From Thermoleophilia bacterium (GTDB lineage Bacteria > Actinomycetota > Thermoleophilia > Gaiellales > SKUG01), in the NCBI GenBank assembly GCA_025964405.1, contig JAOPYW010000263.1, positions 1 to 11,583 on the forward strand: a DNA stretch of 11,583 bases. The letters run 5' to 3'. Positions 6,043-11,583 of the stretch are shown here, piece by piece (positions within the stretch are counted from its first letter, which is position 1; each line of letters starts with the position of its first letter). The notes under the pieces were generated by a model. It saw only the letters and a list, made by a program, of their open reading frames with translations. It was not told where the DNA came from and did no database searches. The position numbers were made by a program, and so were the translations under genes.

Positions 6043-6244
6043 GCGTGCCTCCTGGCGTGCGGGTGATCGATCGAAAACGGTAGGGGTGTGGATGACCGGG
6101 CACGATAGCGGCAAACCGGTGGTGCGTGGCCGGGCCGGTGCAGCAAGCCGATCCACGCCCGGAAGCGCCCGATTTCGGCAGGAATCGACGCGCCCATGCA
6201 TCGCTTCACCGCCTGCAGCGACGCTCGACATCCATGCGCTGGTC

Positions 6245-6250
6245 TACACT
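6245..6250 (+). promoter_or_regulatory. -10 box (TACACT) of a leaderless promoter
   Basis: TACACT is followed by TCTCGAC and the ATG at 6258, a 7-nt gap. TCGACA at 6225-6230 resembles a -35 box, but the spacer is only 14 nt. No ribosome binding site is present. Confidence 0.5.
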
Positions 6251-6257
6251 TCTCGAC

Positions 6258-6476
6258 ATGACGACCGCCAAGTCACGCCCAACTTCGGTACGCGATGTCG
6301 CAACGGCCTCCTGGGAGCGCCGCCGCGCCGCTGCGTGGAGCGATTACCTGCGTGTGCTCAACGAGCTCGAGCGAGCCGAGTACGAGCAGGGCGAGCAGAA
6401 CGCGTGGGAGCAGCTCCAGCGCCGCCTGCGTCGCAACGACGAGCTGCTCGACGCAGCCGCCGCTCCCTCCGCCTAG
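6258..6476 (+). CDS. Small helical hypothetical protein, 72 aa
   Basis: Not recognised. The frame is open further upstream, but the TACACT box 7 nt before the ATG at 6258 and the high third-position GC support this start. The product has no signal peptide or membrane helix. It starts M-T-T-A-K-S-R-P and from about residue 15 forms a long charged, probably amphipathic helix rich in Arg, Glu, Ala and Gln, ending in an Ala/Pro tail. A helical protein-protein or DNA-binding role would fit but nothing shows it. It is transcribed away from the aldo/keto reductase and followed 11 nt later by a GC hairpin, so it looks monocistronic. Confidence 0.7.
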   Translation: MTTAKSRPTSVRDVATASWERRRAAAWSDYLRVLNELERAEYEQGEQNAWEQLQRRLRRNDELLDAAAAPSA

Positions 6477-6487
6477 ACCGACGAGCC

Positions 6488-6507
6488 GCCGCCCTCCCGG
6501 GGGCGGC
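6488..6507 (+). terminator. Hairpin after the 72-aa gene
   Basis: GCCGCCC (6488-6494) pairs with GGGCGGC (6501-6507) around a 6-nt loop, 11 nt past the stop codon. CTTCG follows rather than a T-run. Confidence 0.5.
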
Positions 6508-6590
6508 CCGCTTCGACGCGCGCGCGACCTCGTACGAATCCATGACTGTCGCGCTGATCCACGCCCCCATGCGAAATAGGTACCCATCTA

Positions 6591-6603
6591 GGTAGGTCCT
6601 ACC
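6591..6603. promoter_or_regulatory. Palindrome GGTAGGTCCTACC, possible operator
   Basis: Perfect 6-bp arms surround a single central base, about 70 bp upstream of the small gene at 6672. A related TAGGTA lies at 6577-6582. The local sequence is less GC-rich than its surroundings, as promoters often are. No clear -10/-35 pair was found. Confidence 0.4.
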
Positions 6604-6671
6604 GATGCGCCCGCAGGCGCCGCAGCGCATGCTCGACCGGTCGGCAGGGAGCCGGCGCGGACGAAAGGCAG

Positions 6672-6866
6672 ATGATGCAGGAACCTGATGCGCCTCCGGC
6701 GCAGCGCAGCCATGCACCACCAAGGCGATCGTGGTTCAAGCCCACGGCGGAACCCGACGACATGACGTCGCGCCTCGTGCAGTGGGTCGACGAGAACGGA
6801 TCCATCGTGCGGCTGATCAGCTCGAACACGCCGCCCGAGATGCTGGATGCGCCGCACGAGAACTGA
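6672..6866 (+). CDS. Small hypothetical protein, 64 aa
   Basis: Not recognised. The product begins with a Pro/Gln-rich stretch, then R-R-S-W-F-K-P-T-A-E-P-D-D, then S-R-L-V-Q-W-V-D-E-N-G-S-I-V-R-L-I, which looks like a beta-hairpin around the E-N-G turn, and ends P-P-E-M-L-D. Two ATGs are adjacent; AAAGG at 6664-6668 sits 3 nt before the first and 6 nt before the second (6675), so the second may be used. Third positions are strongly G/C in the latter two thirds, which supports coding. There is no signal peptide or membrane helix. A palindrome upstream (6591-6603) may regulate it. A strong hairpin at 6970-7007 separates it from the convergent transporter gene. Confidence 0.6.
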   Translation: MMQEPDAPPAQRSHAPPRRSWFKPTAEPDDMTSRLVQWVDENGSIVRLISSNTPPEMLDAPHEN

Positions 6867-6969
6867 CCACGTACCCGGGCACCACGGCTTCGGCCGCCCG
6901 TGATACCAGTACCGAGCAGTGCATGAAGTGAGCGGCCGCGGATGTATCCCCGCGATCGCGCGAGACCAC

Positions 6970-7007
6970 CGGACGCGGTGTGGGGGCCCTGCCTCACACC
7001 GCGTCCG
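6970..7007. terminator. Strong bidirectional terminator hairpin
   Basis: A perfect 13-bp stem (6970-6982 with 6995-7007) around a 12-nt loop lies between the convergent 64-aa gene and the transporter gene, 8 nt beyond the transporter stop. A short CTT follows on the plus strand and no T-run on the minus. Confidence 0.75.
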
Positions 7008-7014
7008 CGTGTCT

Positions 7015-7908
7015 TCAGCCCTGGGCGAGCAGCACGATGCCGCCGATCGCGCAGGCCACGCCGACGAACTGCAGGCGTCCGATGCGATCACCGAGCACGA
7101 CGGCCGCCAGCCCGCTCGTCACGGCCGGGTAGAGCGACGCGAGCACCGCCGCGACTTCGAGGCGCCCGAGCACGGTGGCGAGCGCGAAGCCCAGGTTCGC
7201 GCCGGAATCGAGTATGCCGATCAGCCCGAGCCCGGCAAGGGTGCGGGGAGCCATGCCGCGCAGCGGCCGTGTGCGCGTGGCGAGGAGCGCTGCGACGATC
7301 ACGAGGCTGCCCCCGAGCCGTGCGCCGGCCGTCGCCGTCACGGCGCTGGCCGCCGAATCATCGGTCGCCCAGTCGAGCGCGACGAAGATGAGCGCGAATC
7401 CGACCGCCGCGCCCAGCGCCAGGAGCAGGGTGCGCGGGGCGAGGCGCGTCGGCGAGTTCGCACCGAGCGCGACGTCCTCCGTCGCACCCGCCACCCCCGG
7501 CGCGGTCGACGCGAGCACCACGCCCGCCACGGCGAGCACGAGCCCGAAGATCGCGAGCGCGCCCGGTGCATCGCCACGCAGCAGGCCCACGAGCACCGGC
7601 AGCGCGACCCCACTCGCGGCGATCGGCGGCACGAGCGCCATGGGTCCGATCGCGAGCGCGCTGTAGAACATCGCCAACGCGACGACGCCCGCGCAGCCGC
7701 CGAGTCCTGCGACTGCGAGCCGCTGCGCATCCAGCTCCACCGCACCTGCGGCCAGGAGTGATGCGACCGCGGCCACCAGCAGCGCGAGCGCCACGAACTG
7801 CGAACACGCGAGCACGCGGAGGGCACCGAACCGCTGGGTCGCGCGCCCGCCGAGGAAGTCGCTCGTGCCCCAGCTGAGGCTCGACATGAGGGCGAACAGG
7901 GCGCCCAT
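7015..7908 (-). CDS. EamA/DMT-family inner-membrane transporter
   Basis: The protein has 297 residues and about ten hydrophobic helices in two repeats, the normal size and layout of drug/metabolite transporter (EamA) carriers. It opens with L-M-S-S-L-S-W-G-T-S-D-F-L-G-G, typical of the first helix. The first repeat includes A-M-F-Y-S-A-L-A-I-G-P-M-A-L-V-P-P-I-A-A. The second ends with S-L-Y-P-A-V-T-S and L-G-D-R-I-G-R-L-Q-F, the usual family signature near the last helices. It probably exports a small metabolite or toxic compound; the substrate cannot be read from sequence. The ATG at 7908 lies only 6 nt after the stop of the glycosylase gene and has no clear ribosome binding site, so translation is probably coupled to it. 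Confidence 0.93.
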   Translation of the reverse strand: MGALFALMSSLSWGTSDFLGGRATQRFGALRVLACSQFVALALLVAAVASLLAAGAVELDAQRLAVAGLGGCAGVVALAMFYSALAIGPMALVPPIAASGVALPVLVGLLRGDAPGALAIFGLVLAVAGVVLASTAPGVAGATEDVALGANSPTRLAPRTLLLALGAAVGFALIFVALDWATDDSAASAVTATAGARLGGSLVIVAALLATRTRPLRGMAPRTLAGLGLIGILDSGANLGFALATVLGRLEVAAVLASLYPAVTSGLAAVVLGDRIGRLQFVGVACAIGGIVLLAQG

Positions 7909-7914
7909 CGTCGG

Positions 7915-8607
7915 CTAGGACGCCCCGTCGGCGCTGCCCGCGTCGCTGGCCGCGAGCGCCTCGACCGCCCGCACGCCCGCGTTGCGTTGCGCGCGCTCGC
8001 CCTTGCCGGCGGCCGCGGCCTCACGCACCGCGTGCTTGTAGGCACCCTTGCGCGCCTGGTAGCGCGCCAGGTCGTCGTACTCGGCGACGTCGCCGAGCGT
8101 GCCGTAGGGCATGACGTCGCCCTCCCAGCCCGTCAGCTGGTCGACACCGCAGCGCCGTGCGAGCACCGACGCCATGCTGAGCCACTTGTGCCCCTTGAGC
8201 CCGGGCACCTCGTCGAGCCGCGCACGGAAGTCGGCGAGGTCGGCGGCCTCCCACCAGAGGCATCCGGCGTCGCCGTCGTAGCGGTCGACCATCACCTGCA
8301 TCGCCTGCTGCACGCGCTTGGCCATCGCCTTCGGGAACCGGTGCAGCGCGGGCTTCTCGGCGAAGGCCGTCTCGAGCGTCGCCAGCGGCAGCTCCGCCAA
8401 GGCGCGCGCGTCGATCGTGCCGACCCGCGCGCGCAGGTCGAGCCCGCCGCGGAACGCCTTCTGCACCGTGATCTGCTGGTCGAGGATGTAGCCGATGACG
8501 AACGCCGTCGGCTCCTCCGCGAGCAGCGCCGCTGCGGCTTCGTCGTCGGTCAGCCAGAGGTGCGTGGCCGTCGCTGCGGTGCGGTGGTGGGTGCGGGTCG
8601 CGTGCAT
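7915..8607 (-). CDS. HhH-GPD-type base-excision DNA repair glycosylase
   Basis: The protein has 230 residues. It matches the actinobacterial HhH-GPD group by F-V-I-G-Y-I-L-D-Q-Q-I near 37-47, then A-E-K-P-A-L-H-R-F-P-K-A-M-A-K-R-V-Q near 83-100, and D-E-V-P-G-L-K-G-H-K in the hairpin region, where Lys aligns with the lysine of the helix-hairpin-helix motif of endonuclease III-like enzymes. Members remove damaged bases; the lesion is not known for this group. No FeS-cluster cysteine set is visible. The C-terminus is an Ala/Gly-rich tail. A TAGGCT -10 box lies exactly 6 nt before the ATG, so the transcript is probably leaderless and starts the two-gene unit with the transporter. The coupling to an exporter is odd and may be only positional. 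Confidence 0.88.
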   Translation of the reverse strand: MHATRTHHRTAATATHLWLTDDEAAAALLAEEPTAFVIGYILDQQITVQKAFRGGLDLRARVGTIDARALAELPLATLETAFAEKPALHRFPKAMAKRVQQAMQVMVDRYDGDAGCLWWEAADLADFRARLDEVPGLKGHKWLSMASVLARRCGVDQLTGWEGDVMPYGTLGDVAEYDDLARYQARKGAYKHAVREAAAAGKGERAQRNAGVRAVEALAASDAGSADGAS

Positions 8608-8613
8608 GCGTCC

Positions 8614-8619
8614 AGCCTA
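8614..8619 (-). promoter_or_regulatory. -10 box (TAGGCT) of a leaderless promoter
   Basis: On the minus strand TAGGCT is followed by GGACGC and the ATG at 8607. The hexamer, spacing and the following GG match the promoter at 1268. It lies 32 bp beyond the stop codon of the PAP2 gene. Confidence 0.6.
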
Positions 8620-8651
8620 CCGGGGCGAGCGCCGGCTCGGCATGCGCGCCC

Positions 8652-9611
8652 CTAGGCTGCGAGGAGCTGCACCGCGCCCTGCAGCGGGGTGCCCAGCAGG
8701 TGCGCCGAACCGACCAGGGCCGTGCGCCCGAGCTGGATGGCGCCGGTCGCCGACGACGTCGCGGCGAGCGTGCCCGCGCCCGAACCCGCCTTGGGCAACA
8801 CGGGCGCCGGCACGCGCCGACCCGCTGCGACGCCGCCGTTGCCGGCCTTGCGCTTCGTGCCGCGCCTGGGCTTCACGCCCGACGTCTTCGCCATCACCTG
8901 CGTGACCGTGGTCGCCAGCTTGGCGCCCGCGATCACGTCGGTCGGGAAGTGCACTCCGCCGTAGAGGCGCGAGTAGGCCACCTGCTCGGCCAGCCCGCGG
9001 AACTCAGCGGCTCGGTCGGGCATGAGGTACGCCATCACCTCGGCGCCGGCATAGGCCGCCGTCGTGTGCCCCGACGGGAACGACGGGTTGTTGCCCGGCT
9101 TGTCGATCGCGACGGTCAGCGTCTCGTCGACGATGAACGGTCGCTTGCGCGCCACCGACGACTTCGAGATCTGCGCCGCCTGGTTCGTGACCATGAGCGC
9201 GTCGTCGAGCAGCTTGACGGCCGCGCGCGCCTGCGCTGGACCGACCTTCGAGGTGTAGTCCATGAGGATGTCGCGCCAGACCTCCTCCATGCCCGAGCCG
9301 GCCCAGAACTTCGACGCGGCGATGCCGTCGGCCGTGCGCGCCGCCTCGATCGCGTGCAGCACCGCGAGGTCGGGCGCGTCGTCCTTCGGCGGGTAGCCGA
9401 GCTTCATCACGGCCCAGGCCGCGACCATCGTGCGCTCGGCCTTCGAATGCGTCTTGAGGAACTCGCTCGCACTCTCGGCGCCCAGCTGCTCCGACGCGGC
9501 GAGCTGACCGACGAGCTCCTTGGGGATGTCGTAGGTCGCGATCGCCGACAGGGCGGGCGGTGCTGCTGCCACGGCGGGCAGCACGGCGGCACGGTGAGCG
9601 ATGGCAGTCAT
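8652..9611 (-). CDS. PAP2-superfamily phosphatase / haloperoxidase-like protein
   Basis: The protein has 319 residues and all three motifs of the superfamily: K150-x6-R157-P158, P179-S-G-H182 and S214-R215-x5-H221-x3-D225. These bind phosphate (or vanadate) and include the catalytic histidines. Known membrane PAP2 enzymes dephosphorylate lipid phosphates, but here the core lacks obvious membrane helices, so a soluble acid-phosphatase or vanadium-haloperoxidase-like form is more likely. The Ala-rich N-terminus (8-26) might be a weak signal peptide. Residues 245-319 are an extension: a Lys/Arg/Gly-rich segment and then an apolar tail of unknown role. The start is supported by GAGGAAA upstream and a CTGACT-17-TAGGCT promoter. 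It follows the cell-wall hydrolase after a 143-bp gap with a nested hairpin. Confidence 0.9.
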   Translation of the reverse strand: MTAIAHRAAVLPAVAAAPPALSAIATYDIPKELVGQLAASEQLGAESASEFLKTHSKAERTMVAAWAVMKLGYPPKDDAPDLAVLHAIEAARTADGIAASKFWAGSGMEEVWRDILMDYTSKVGPAQARAAVKLLDDALMVTNQAAQISKSSVARKRPFIVDETLTVAIDKPGNNPSFPSGHTTAAYAGAEVMAYLMPDRAAEFRGLAEQVAYSRLYGGVHFPTDVIAGAKLATTVTQVMAKTSGVKPRRGTKRKAGNGGVAAGRRVPAPVLPKAGSGAGTLAATSSATGAIQLGRTALVGSAHLLGTPLQGAVQLLAA

Positions 9612-9654
9612 GCCTGTGTTTCCTCACGGTTCAGGGGAGCGGTGCGCGCCACGG

Positions 9655-9683
9655 AGCCTACGTGGCCCACCGGTGCCAGTCAG
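9655..9683 (-). promoter_or_regulatory. Promoter CTGACT-17-TAGGCT for the PAP2 gene
   Basis: On the minus strand a CTGACT (-35, four of six matches to TTGACA) and a TAGGCT (-10) are separated by 17 bp. Transcription would start near 9648, about 37 nt before the ATG, leaving room for the GAGGAAA ribosome binding site. Confidence 0.5.
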
Positions 9684-9731
9684 GTGGCCGACGCTGGCTT
9701 CACGACGGCTTCACGCCACCACGGGCACCGG
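9670..9731. repeat. Nested inverted repeat after the hydrolase gene
   Basis: CCGGTGCC (9670-9677) pairs with GGCACCGG (9724-9731), and inside it GGTGGC (9683-9688) pairs with GCCACC (9715-9720). The centre holds two copies of GGCTTCAC. It begins 24 nt past the hydrolase stop and overlaps the -35 box of the PAP2 promoter. A terminator without a T-run is one reading. Confidence 0.5.
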
Positions 9732-9754
9732 ATGGCGGCTCCGGCCGGATCGGC

Positions 9755-10996
9755 TCAGTCGCCGCCGATCAGGCCCGGAGCGAGGTTCGGCATGTTCGCG
9801 CCCGCGGCCGGCCCGGGGCCGACCACGTTCGGGTTGCCGCCGAGTTCCCCCAGGAACTTCGACACGTTGCCGACCCAGTTGTTGTTGAGAACGGTCGGGT
9901 CGTTGGCCGCCATCGACGGTGCGTACATATGCTGGATGAGCGCGACGCTCGTGCGCCCCTCGTCGAGGTAGCCCTTGCGCAAGCCGCGCGTGATCGTCTC
10001 GATGCCGGTCGCCCAGTCGGCGAAGTCGGCCGGGTCGTTGGGACACGCCCACCCCCACGCGTTGAAGGGTCCGCACGTCTGCGCGCCGAAGCTCGATTCC
10101 GCGCCCGAGATCGCCACGACCAGCCGCGGATCGACCTGCCACCGCGCCGCACTCGCCATGAACGCCGCGCCGTTGCCCGCCATCGGCGAGCCCTTCGACG
10201 CGAGGTAGGCGTCGATCAGCCCAGCCGTCGGCGGACCACCACGCGCGAACGCCGAGTTGACGATGCCGGGGCCGCCTACCGCTCCCGCCCCTGTCGCACC
10301 CGCGCCTCCGGTGGCGTACGCGACCAGCGCGCCGTTCGGAACGCCCGCCGCAGCGGCCGCGGCCGCCCTGGTGCGCGCCGCAGCCTGCGCTGCCGCCTCA
10401 CGATCAGCCTGGGCCTGCGCGTGCTGCTCGGCGACGAGCGCCGCCCGCCGCGCCTGCTCACTGCGCAGGTTCACGAGCTCCGCCTGCGCGGTCGCGAGTT
10501 CGTGCACGAGCGTGACCTTGTCGATCGCCGAGGCCTGCAGGCGCGCCGCCGAGCTGTCGAGCTGCTCGACGAGCCCCACGTGGTAGTCGGCGACCACCTG
10601 CGCGGCGTGCACGCGCTCGGCGAGCGTGCCGACCCTGCCCCCCGCGAGCACCGCAACGAACATGTCATCGGCCGAGGAGCCTCCCTCGTACGACTGCGTC
10701 ACCCACTGCGCGAGCAGCTCCTGCGCGACGGTCCGGTCGCGGTCGATCGCCGCGGCCTGCTCCTCCGCGTCGATGAGCTGCATGCCGACGACCGAGGTGC
10801 GCTGCTCGAGTGCGTGCACGCGGGTCGCAACCTGCGCGTCGCTCCACCGAGCGTAGGGCGAGGCTGTGGGAGGTGATCCAGCTGCCGTCTCCGCCTGCGC
10901 GCTCGGAGCCGCGCATGCCAACCATGCGGCCAGCGCCAGCGCGAGCACCAGTACCGTGACCATGTACCGCGTGCGTGTATGTGCGTGCTCTCCCAT
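9755..10996 (-). CDS. Secreted coiled-coil, lysozyme-like cell-wall hydrolase
   Basis: The protein has 413 residues. The signal peptide has a basic n-region (H-T-R-T-R-Y), a hydrophobic core at 12-30 and likely cleavage after A-Q-A35. Residues 50-215 form a long Ala/Gln/Glu-rich coiled coil like those of CwlO/RipA-type hydrolases, with an almost pure alanine run near 211-217. A Gly/Ala linker follows (218-245). Residues 258-385 look like a lysozyme or glucosaminidase-type domain: Y-L-A-S-K-G-S-P-M, then V-A-I-S-G-A-E300-S-S-F-G with E300 as the likely acid catalyst, then N-A-W-G-W, and N-N-N-W-V-G-N-V at the end. It should act on peptidoglycan outside the cell. The ATG at 10996 gives a good signal peptide but no ribosome binding site is visible; 10963 is an alternative. 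The frame stays open upstream without coding character. Confidence 0.85.
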   Translation of the reverse strand: MGEHAHTRTRYMVTVLVLALALAAWLACAAPSAQAETAAGSPPTASPYARWSDAQVATRVHALEQRTSVVGMQLIDAEEQAAAIDRDRTVAQELLAQWVTQSYEGGSSADDMFVAVLAGGRVGTLAERVHAAQVVADYHVGLVEQLDSSAARLQASAIDKVTLVHELATAQAELVNLRSEQARRAALVAEQHAQAQADREAAAQAAARTRAAAAAAAGVPNGALVAYATGGAGATGAGAVGGPGIVNSAFARGGPPTAGLIDAYLASKGSPMAGNGAAFMASAARWQVDPRLVVAISGAESSFGAQTCGPFNAWGWACPNDPADFADWATGIETITRGLRKGYLDEGRTSVALIQHMYAPSMAANDPTVLNNNWVGNVSKFLGELGGNPNVVGPGPAAGANMPNLAPGLIGGD

Positions 10997-10999
10997 CCC

Positions 11000-11028
11000 G
11001 CTCGCGCATCGGCGCGGGGCCCGCGAGC
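11000..11028 (-). promoter_or_regulatory. Hairpin ending 3 nt before the hydrolase start codon
   Basis: GCTCGCG (11000-11006) pairs with CGCGAGC (11022-11028) around a 15-nt loop. In the mRNA it would cover the region where a ribosome binding site should be, which could limit translation. Confidence 0.4.
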
Positions 11029-11140
11029 GTGAGCCAACCCCCGCACGCTGCAGCAATCGCAGCAGCACGGGCGCGCTGCGCCGCCTCGGCACCAACGCCG
11101 AGCCGCCCACCGAGACCACCTCGATGGCCCCGACCCGACG

Positions 11141-11195
11141 GGGATTGCAGTGAATCCCGCCAGACGACCACGGGGCGGTCACCTCACGGGATTCA
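11141..11195 (-). promoter_or_regulatory. Mutually exclusive hairpins upstream of the hydrolase
   Basis: The segment 11153-11159 (AATCCCG on the plus strand) can pair with GGGATT at 11141-11146, loop 6 nt. Alternatively, as TGAATCCCG 11151-11159, it can pair with CGGGATTCA at 11187-11195, enclosing a further GACC/GGTC dyad. Only one can form at a time. This arrangement is seen in attenuators and switches. It lies 145-200 bp before the hydrolase start and matches no riboswitch class that I recognise. Confidence 0.4.
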
Positions 11196-11246
11196 GTGAA
11201 CTCTTGGTCGTGCAAGCAGTCATCAGCCGTTCGAGAGCGGCCCCTC

Positions 11247-11267
11247 CGCGCCGGAGAAACCGGCGCG
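11247..11267. repeat. Perfect 8-bp GC hairpin with 5-nt loop
   Basis: CGCGCCGG (11247-11254) pairs with CCGGCGCG (11260-11267) around AGAAA. It lies in the long gap between hydrolase and YceI genes. On the plus strand TTTT follows 9 nt later (11277-11280), so a terminator cannot be excluded, though no gene reads into it from the left. Confidence 0.45.
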
Positions 11268-11306
11268 CACGCGTGGTTTTCACTGCATCGCCCCACCCGG
11301 GCACGG

Positions 11307-11336
11307 CTTATCCGCCCGAAGTAGTTGCATGCGCAA
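11307..11336 (-). promoter_or_regulatory. Weak candidate promoter for the hydrolase, TTGCGC-18-GATAAG
   Basis: On the minus strand TTGCGC (11336-11331) and GATAAG (11312-11307) are 18 bp apart. Transcription would start near 11300 and give a leader of about 300 nt. The -35 part lies inside the first YceI operator. The match to consensus is only moderate. Confidence 0.25.
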
Positions 11337-11339
11337 CTA
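11322..11339. promoter_or_regulatory. Operator 1, TAGTTGC-ATGC-GCAACTA, MarR-like
   Basis: Perfect 7-bp arms enclose 4 bp. The pattern is typical of sites for dimeric MarR-family repressors. It overlaps the -35 box of the YceI promoter, so binding would block RNA polymerase. The regulator itself is not in the window. Confidence 0.7.
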
Positions 11340-11353
11340 TCTTCGTCTACCAT
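11325..11353 (+). promoter_or_regulatory. YceI promoter, TTGCAT-17-TACCAT
   Basis: TTGCAT (11325-11330) and TACCAT (11348-11353) are spaced by exactly 17 bp, with expected start near 11360. The resulting leader of about 60 nt carries AAAGGAA just before the ATG. Confidence 0.65.
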
Positions 11354-11366
11354 GGTTCAGGAAATG

Positions 11367-11380
11367 GTTGCGCACGCAAC
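11367..11380. promoter_or_regulatory. Operator 2, GTTGC-GCAC-GCAAC
   Basis: The same GTTGC-N4-GCAAC plan as operator 1, centred 43 bp downstream, about four helical turns, and placed just after the expected transcription start. Two sites on one face would suit cooperative repression. Confidence 0.65.
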
Positions 11381-11421
11381 TGTAGAGGTGCGATGCGCAT
11401 CGACATCCTGAAAGGAACCAC

Positions 11422-11583
11422 ATGACCACTGCCACAGCTTCCGCCGTCTCCGCCGGCACCTGGACACTCGACCACGTCCACTCCTCCGTCAACTTCCGCG
11501 TCCGCCACTTCGGCCTGACGTGGCTGCGCGGCGGCTTCCAGGAGTTCGACCTGATCGTCAACGTCGACGAATCCGGCGCCACG
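11422..11583 (+). CDS. YceI-family lipocalin-like protein, N-terminal part (cut by window edge)
   Basis: Only 54 codons are visible. After a short leader M-T-T-A-T-A-S-A-V-S-A the sequence G-T-W-T-L-D-H-V-H-S-S-V-N-F-R-V-R-H-F-G-L is the classic N-terminus of YceI proteins, whose beta-barrel binds polyisoprenoid or other amphiphilic ligands. It then reads T-W-L-R-G-G-F-Q-E-F, where many family members have V-x-G-x-F. No signal peptide is present, as is usual for actinobacterial members, so it is probably cytoplasmic. AAAGGAA lies 6 nt before the ATG. The promoter and two MarR-like operators upstream point to repression lifted by a small ligand, often stress-linked in this family, but the inducer cannot be told here. 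Confidence 0.93.
   Translation, partial: MTTATASAVSAGTWTLDHVHSSVNFRVRHFGLTWLRGGFQEFDLIVNVDESGAT

Noticed and set aside
5110..6066. Plus-strand open frame of 318 codons
   Set aside because: Antisense to the aldo/keto reductase, which has its full catalytic tetrad and a perfect ribosome binding site.
6043..6231. Upstream extension of the aldo/keto reductase
   Set aside because: The ATG at 6042 has AGGAGG at ideal distance and matches the usual family N-terminus; the extension has no family similarity.
6919..7761. Plus-strand open frame of 280 codons
   Set aside because: Antisense to the EamA transporter, rich in Arg/His/Glu, and it would run through the terminator hairpin at 6970-7007.
10997..11300. 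ydaO (c-di-AMP) riboswitch upstream of the hydrolase
   Set aside because: Considered because of gene type and leader length, but the conserved core sequences of that class could not be found on the minus strand.
10997..11353. Extension of the hydrolase reading frame to 11353
   Set aside because: It would put 119 residues of Arg/Ser-rich sequence before a normal signal peptide. The region is full of hairpins and overlaps the YceI operator.
11150..11425. Plus-strand open frame of 91 codons in the long gap
   Set aside because: It overlaps both YceI operators and the YceI promoter. The product is Arg-rich and lacks start signals.
1..11583. tRNA or rRNA genes
   Set aside because: No cloverleaf with T-arm consensus and no rRNA-like sequence was seen on either strand by reading; a tRNAscan-SE run would settle it.

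Overview
The window is GC-rich, about 70% by eye, with strongly G/C-biased third codon positions. It has features typical of high-GC Actinobacteria: several apparently leaderless genes with a TAnnnT -10 box about 7 nt before the ATG, an actinobacterial HhH-GPD glycosylase, and a YceI protein behind a palindromic MarR-like operator. A member of the Microbacteriaceae (Microbacterium or Agrococcus-like) fits best, but this is inferred from general character and not from a marker gene. It reads as an ordinary chromosomal stretch of 13 genes. No rRNA, tRNA, CRISPR array, transposase, integrase or phage gene was found.

Layout. 1-228 (-) is the N-terminus of a small HD-domain protein cut by the window edge. 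301-1143 (-) is a class II glutamine amidotransferase of the YafJ/EgtC type. 1280-2725 (+) is a long acidic protein that I do not recognise. 2925-3875 (+) is an orphan AbiEi-type winged-helix protein fused to a DUF559 (Vsr-like) nuclease fold. 3968-5023 (-) is a luciferase-like flavin monooxygenase. 5170-6042 (-) is an aldo/keto reductase. 6258-6476 and 6672-6866 (+) are two small unknown genes. 7015-7908 and 7915-8607 (-) are a coupled pair, an EamA/DMT transporter and an HhH-GPD DNA glycosylase. 8652-9611 (-) is a PAP2-superfamily phosphatase. 9755-10996 (-) is a secreted coiled-coil plus lysozyme-like cell-wall hydrolase. 11422-11583 (+) is the start of a YceI protein. Most genes look like independent transcription units; only the transporter and glycosylase are clearly coupled.

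The most unusual signal is a 35-bp palindromic repeat present three times within 2.3 kb (2792-2826, 3872-3906, 5059-5093), always in a gap just past the end of a gene. Two copies share an identical 26-bp core and flank the AbiEi/DUF559 gene in opposite orientations, and one of them contains that gene's stop codon. Paired arm positions change together between copies, which suggests that the dyad itself is maintained. The gap next to the second copy also carries a seven-tract G-quadruplex-type sequence (3935-3964).

A second region of interest is the 425-bp gap 10997-11421. On its right it holds a YceI promoter (TTGCAT-17-TACCAT) with two GTTGC-N4-GCAAC operators. On its left, upstream of the cell-wall hydrolase, are several hairpins, two of them mutually exclusive and one ending 3 nt before the start codon. 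This resembles a structured 5' leader, though it matches no riboswitch class I can name.
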